Positions 23,000 through 24,345 of a stretch of DNA of 24,345 bases are shown piece by piece; the stretch's first letter is position 1, and every line of letters starts with the position of its first letter. The DNA is from RUG754 sp045545455 (lineage in GTDB: Bacteria > Bacillota > Clostridia > Peptostreptococcales > Anaerovoracaceae). The stretch is taken from the NCBI GenBank assembly GCA_045545455.1, contig JAZQAY010000035.1, forward strand, positions 1 to 24,345. Direction: 5' to 3'. Below the pieces are notes generated by a model. That model was given only the letters and a program-made list of their open reading frames with translations. It made no database searches and was not told where the DNA came from. A program made the translations under genes and the position numbers.

Positions 23000-23022
23000 A
23001 AATCCTTGACAATCAAGGATTT
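23000..23022. promoter_or_regulatory. Perfect inverted repeat over the rplU -35 box (candidate operator)
   Basis: AAATCCTTGA (23000-23009), spacer CAA, and TCAAGGATTT (23013-23022) form a perfect 10-bp dyad that contains the -35 hexamer. The symmetry and the position suggest a binding site for a dimeric regulator. It is upstream of the predicted transcription start, so it would not be in the rplU RNA. Confidence 0.5.
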
Positions 23023-23034
23023 CTTTGCTATTAT
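23006..23034 (+). promoter_or_regulatory. rplU-rpmA promoter (consensus sigma-A type)
   Basis: A perfect -35 TTGACA (23006-23011), a 17-base spacer and TATTAT (23029-23034) predict a strong start near 23041. This fits constitutive ribosomal protein expression. Confidence 0.88.
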
Positions 23035-23040
23035 GCAATA

Positions 23041-23134
23041 GTTGAGCCGCGCAGACACGGTCGTTTTTAAGTGCTTTGAAATAAATCGAGGCCACCGTCA
23101 ATGGCGAGACTGGTTAGAGGAGGAAATAAATCAA
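23041..23134 (+). ncRNA. 5' leader of rplU mRNA, candidate L21 leader
   Basis: About 94 transcribed bases precede the rplU start. ACGGT (23057-23061) can pair with ACCGT (23094-23098), and GCC (23046-23048) with GGC (23103-23105), closing an outer stem; AGAGGAGG (23116-23123) is the ribosome site. Bacillota rplU messages commonly carry an autoregulatory L21 leader, and the position fits. I could not verify the family's consensus fold by eye, so the assignment rests mainly on location and length. Confidence 0.45.
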
Positions 23135-23626
23135 ATGTACGCAATTATTGAAACAGGCGGAAAGCAGTACAGAGTTCAGGAAGGCGACGTTATCACAGTT
23201 GAGAAGCTCGATGCAGCAGTTGGTGAAACAGTTTGCTTTGATCACGTTCTTGTACTCGGCGAAGGTGAGGGTATCCAGGTAGGTACTCCTTACGTAGGAA
23301 CAGCTGTAGAAGGCAAGGTAGTTGAAGAAGGAAAGGGCAAGAAAGTCATCATCTTCAAGTACAAGGCTAAGAAGGACTACAGAAAGAAACAGGGACACAG
23401 ACAGCCCTACACAATGGTTGAGATCACAGGTCTCGGCATGAAGGGTGCTAAGAAGGCTGAAGCTCCCAAGGCTGAAGCTCCCGCTGAGGAAGCTAAGGAG
23501 ATCAAGGTTTCTGCTTCCATGAAGAAAGATGAACTTATCGCTGTAGCTAAAGCTAACAATATCGAAGTAGATGAGAAGGCTACCAAGGCTGTTATCATCG
23601 AAACTATCGAAGCTGCTTTAAAGTAA
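23135..23626 (+). CDS. rplU: 50S ribosomal protein L21 (bL21) with C-terminal SAP/HeH-like extension
   Basis: bL21 is a beta-barrel protein of the large subunit that contacts 23S rRNA. Residues 1-102 are a complete canonical L21 (MYAIIETGGKQYRVQEGD, then KYKAKKDYRKKQGHRQPYT and EITGL). The usual length is near 103 residues, but this protein continues to 163. An Ala/Pro/Glu/Lys linker (about 103-121) leads to a 42-residue tail with the two-helix pattern of SAP, HeH or Rho N-terminal domains (SMKKDELIAVAKANNIEV, then KATKAVIIETIEAAL). ATG 23135 gives the exact L21 N terminus behind AGAGGAGG. There is no prp gene before rpmA, which follows after 28 bases. Confidence 0.95.
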   Translation: MYAIIETGGKQYRVQEGDVITVEKLDAAVGETVCFDHVLVLGEGEGIQVGTPYVGTAVEGKVVEEGKGKKVIIFKYKAKKDYRKKQGHRQPYTMVEITGLGMKGAKKAEAPKAEAPAEEAKEIKVSASMKKDELIAVAKANNIEVDEKATKAVIIETIEAALK

Positions 23627-23654
23627 TTACTGATTAGGTTAAGGAGGTACACTA

Positions 23655-23915
23655 ATGGCAAGTAAAAAAGGTGTAGGTAGCTCTAAGAACGGTCGTGACT
23701 CTGAGTCGAAGCGTCTTGGATTAAAAGCCGGTGACGGTCAGTATGTAACCGCTGGCAGCATCATCGTAAGACAGAGAGGAACCAAGTTCCATCCCGGTAA
23801 CAACGTAGGTATCGGCGGAGACGATACATTATTTGCTAAGATCGACGGCGCAGTCAAATTCGAAAGAAAAGACAAGTCCAGAAAGCAGGTAAGCGTTTAC
23901 CCTAAGGAAGCTTAA
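23655..23915 (+). CDS. rpmA: 50S ribosomal protein L27 (bL27), without Prp-cleaved presequence
   Basis: bL27 reaches the peptidyl transferase centre with its N-terminal tail. The 86-residue sequence begins MASKKGVGSSKNGRDSESKR and continues with QRGTKFHPGNNVGIGGDDTLFA, all canonical. In most Bacillota L27 is made with a short presequence ending LQFF, cut before ASKKGVG by the protease Prp, encoded between rplU and rpmA. Here the ATG stands directly before that mature sequence, the upstream frame closes with TAA at 23640-23642, and no prp gene is present. AAGGAGGT lies 6 bases before the ATG. A terminator hairpin follows the stop. Confidence 0.97.
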   Translation: MASKKGVGSSKNGRDSESKRLGLKAGDGQYVTAGSIIVRQRGTKFHPGNNVGIGGDDTLFAKIDGAVKFERKDKSRKQVSVYPKEA

Positions 23916-23927
23916 TTTGAGTTACAG

Positions 23928-23960
23928 GCCCTGTACGTAATGTATGGGGCTGATTTTTTG
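23928..23960 (+). terminator. Rho-independent terminator or attenuator between rpmA and obg
   Basis: GCCCTGTAC (23928-23936) pairs with GTATGGGGC (23942-23950) as a 9-bp stem including two G-U pairs, with loop GTAAT. TGATTTTTTG follows, and the short TGA interruption before the T run may weaken it. No promoter is visible before obg, so partial readthrough probably feeds obg. Confidence 0.8.
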
Positions 23961-23979
23961 TTATCAAGAGGAAATAACA

Positions 23980-24345
23980 ATGTTTGTTGACAGAGCGAAG
24001 ATCCATATAAGATCCGGTAAAGGCGGAAACGGCGCAGTTACCTTCAGACGCGATCCCTACGTTCCGAACGGCGGTCCCGACGGAGGAGACGGCGGCAAGG
24101 GCGGAAGCATCATCTTCAGGGCTGACCGTAACTTAAGGACCCTTATGGATTTCAAATACAAGAGAAAATATGAGGCTGAAGCCGGACAGAACGGCATGAG
24201 CAGGAACAAGTTCGGCAAGGACGGTCAGGACCTGATCATCAAAGTCCCCATGGGTACAGTGGTCATCGATCAGGAAACAGGCCGTATCATGAAGGATCTC
24301 GTGGAAGACGGGGATTCTTTCGTTGCTGCCAAGGGCGGCAAGGGA
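23980..24345 (+). CDS. obgE: GTPase Obg, N-terminal part (3'-truncated by window)
   Basis: Obg (CgtA) is an essential GTPase in 50S assembly and stress signalling. Only the first 122 codons are present, all in the glycine-rich Obg fold: MFVDRAKIHIRSGKGGNGAV, then RRDPYVPNGGPDGGDGGKGG, FKYKRKYEAEAGQNGMS, KVPMGTVV, and AAKGGKG at the edge. The G domain lies beyond the window. AAGAGGAAATAACA precedes the ATG. The order rplU-rpmA-obg is widely conserved. Confidence 0.97.
   Translation, partial: MFVDRAKIHIRSGKGGNGAVTFRRDPYVPNGGPDGGDGGKGGSIIFRADRNLRTLMDFKYKRKYEAEAGQNGMSRNKFGKDGQDLIIKVPMGTVVIDQETGRIMKDLVEDGDSFVAAKGGKG

Noticed and set aside
23042..23134. TTG 23042 as rplU start, giving a 31-residue extension
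   Set aside because: It sits at the predicted transcription start, has no ribosome site, and the canonical L21 N terminus begins at 23135.
1..24345. Mobile elements, CRISPR arrays, tRNA or rRNA genes
   Set aside because: No transposase, integrase, regularly spaced repeats or tRNA/rRNA-like sequence was seen; the gaps are too short and every long frame is explained.

Overview
The window is a chromosomal segment of a Gram-positive anaerobe, most likely a member of the Clostridia (Bacillota). The evidence is the conserved order smc-ftsY, der-plsY-gpsA, ftsK-rimO-pgsA-cinA-recA and rplU-rpmA-obg, the strong AGGAGG-type ribosome sites, a Bacillota-type GAAC-N4-GTTC SOS box and heavy use of AGA/AGG and ATA codons. 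The family or genus cannot be fixed from the sequence alone. I see no insertion sequence, prophage, CRISPR array, tRNA or rRNA.

Layout. Positions 1-11044 (+) form one tightly packed run: the smc 3' end, ftsY, der, plsY, gpsA, miaB, a cardiolipin synthase, then a three-gene cassette (MurT-like Mur ligase, a GatD-like protein without its catalytic residues, and an ATP-grasp ligase), then an M50 site-2-type protease. Most junctions overlap by 1-17 bases or leave gaps of about 10-20 bases. A single GntR/FCD regulator (11041-11709, -) meets this run tail to tail with overlapping stop codons. Across a 58-base divergent region from it, a second + run begins: nth, asd, uppP, ftsK, rimO, pgsA, cinA and two HAD phosphatases (the second ThrH-like). 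recA follows under its own promoter with a LexA box and ends at a strong terminator. rplU and rpmA have their own consensus promoter and a leader. After a second hairpin terminator, obg runs off the window end.

How the genes work together. Most are envelope and core housekeeping functions. GpsA and PlsY make lysophosphatidate, PgsA makes phosphatidylglycerol phosphate and Cls makes cardiolipin. UppP recycles the undecaprenyl carrier. Asd feeds lysine/diaminopimelate and threonine synthesis. Smc and FtsK handle chromosome organisation and segregation, FtsY membrane targeting, Der and Obg ribosome assembly, MiaB and RimO methylthiolation, and Nth and RecA DNA repair.

The least ordinary parts are these. 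(1) The MurT / non-catalytic GatD / ATP-grasp cassette looks like a rewired relative of the lipid II amidation enzyme. (2) rplU-rpmA has no prp protease gene between its genes, its L27 has no cleavable presequence, and its L21 carries a C-terminal SAP/HeH-like tail. (3) The recA and rplU promoter regions share sequence blocks, and a perfect 10-bp inverted repeat covers the rplU -35 box.
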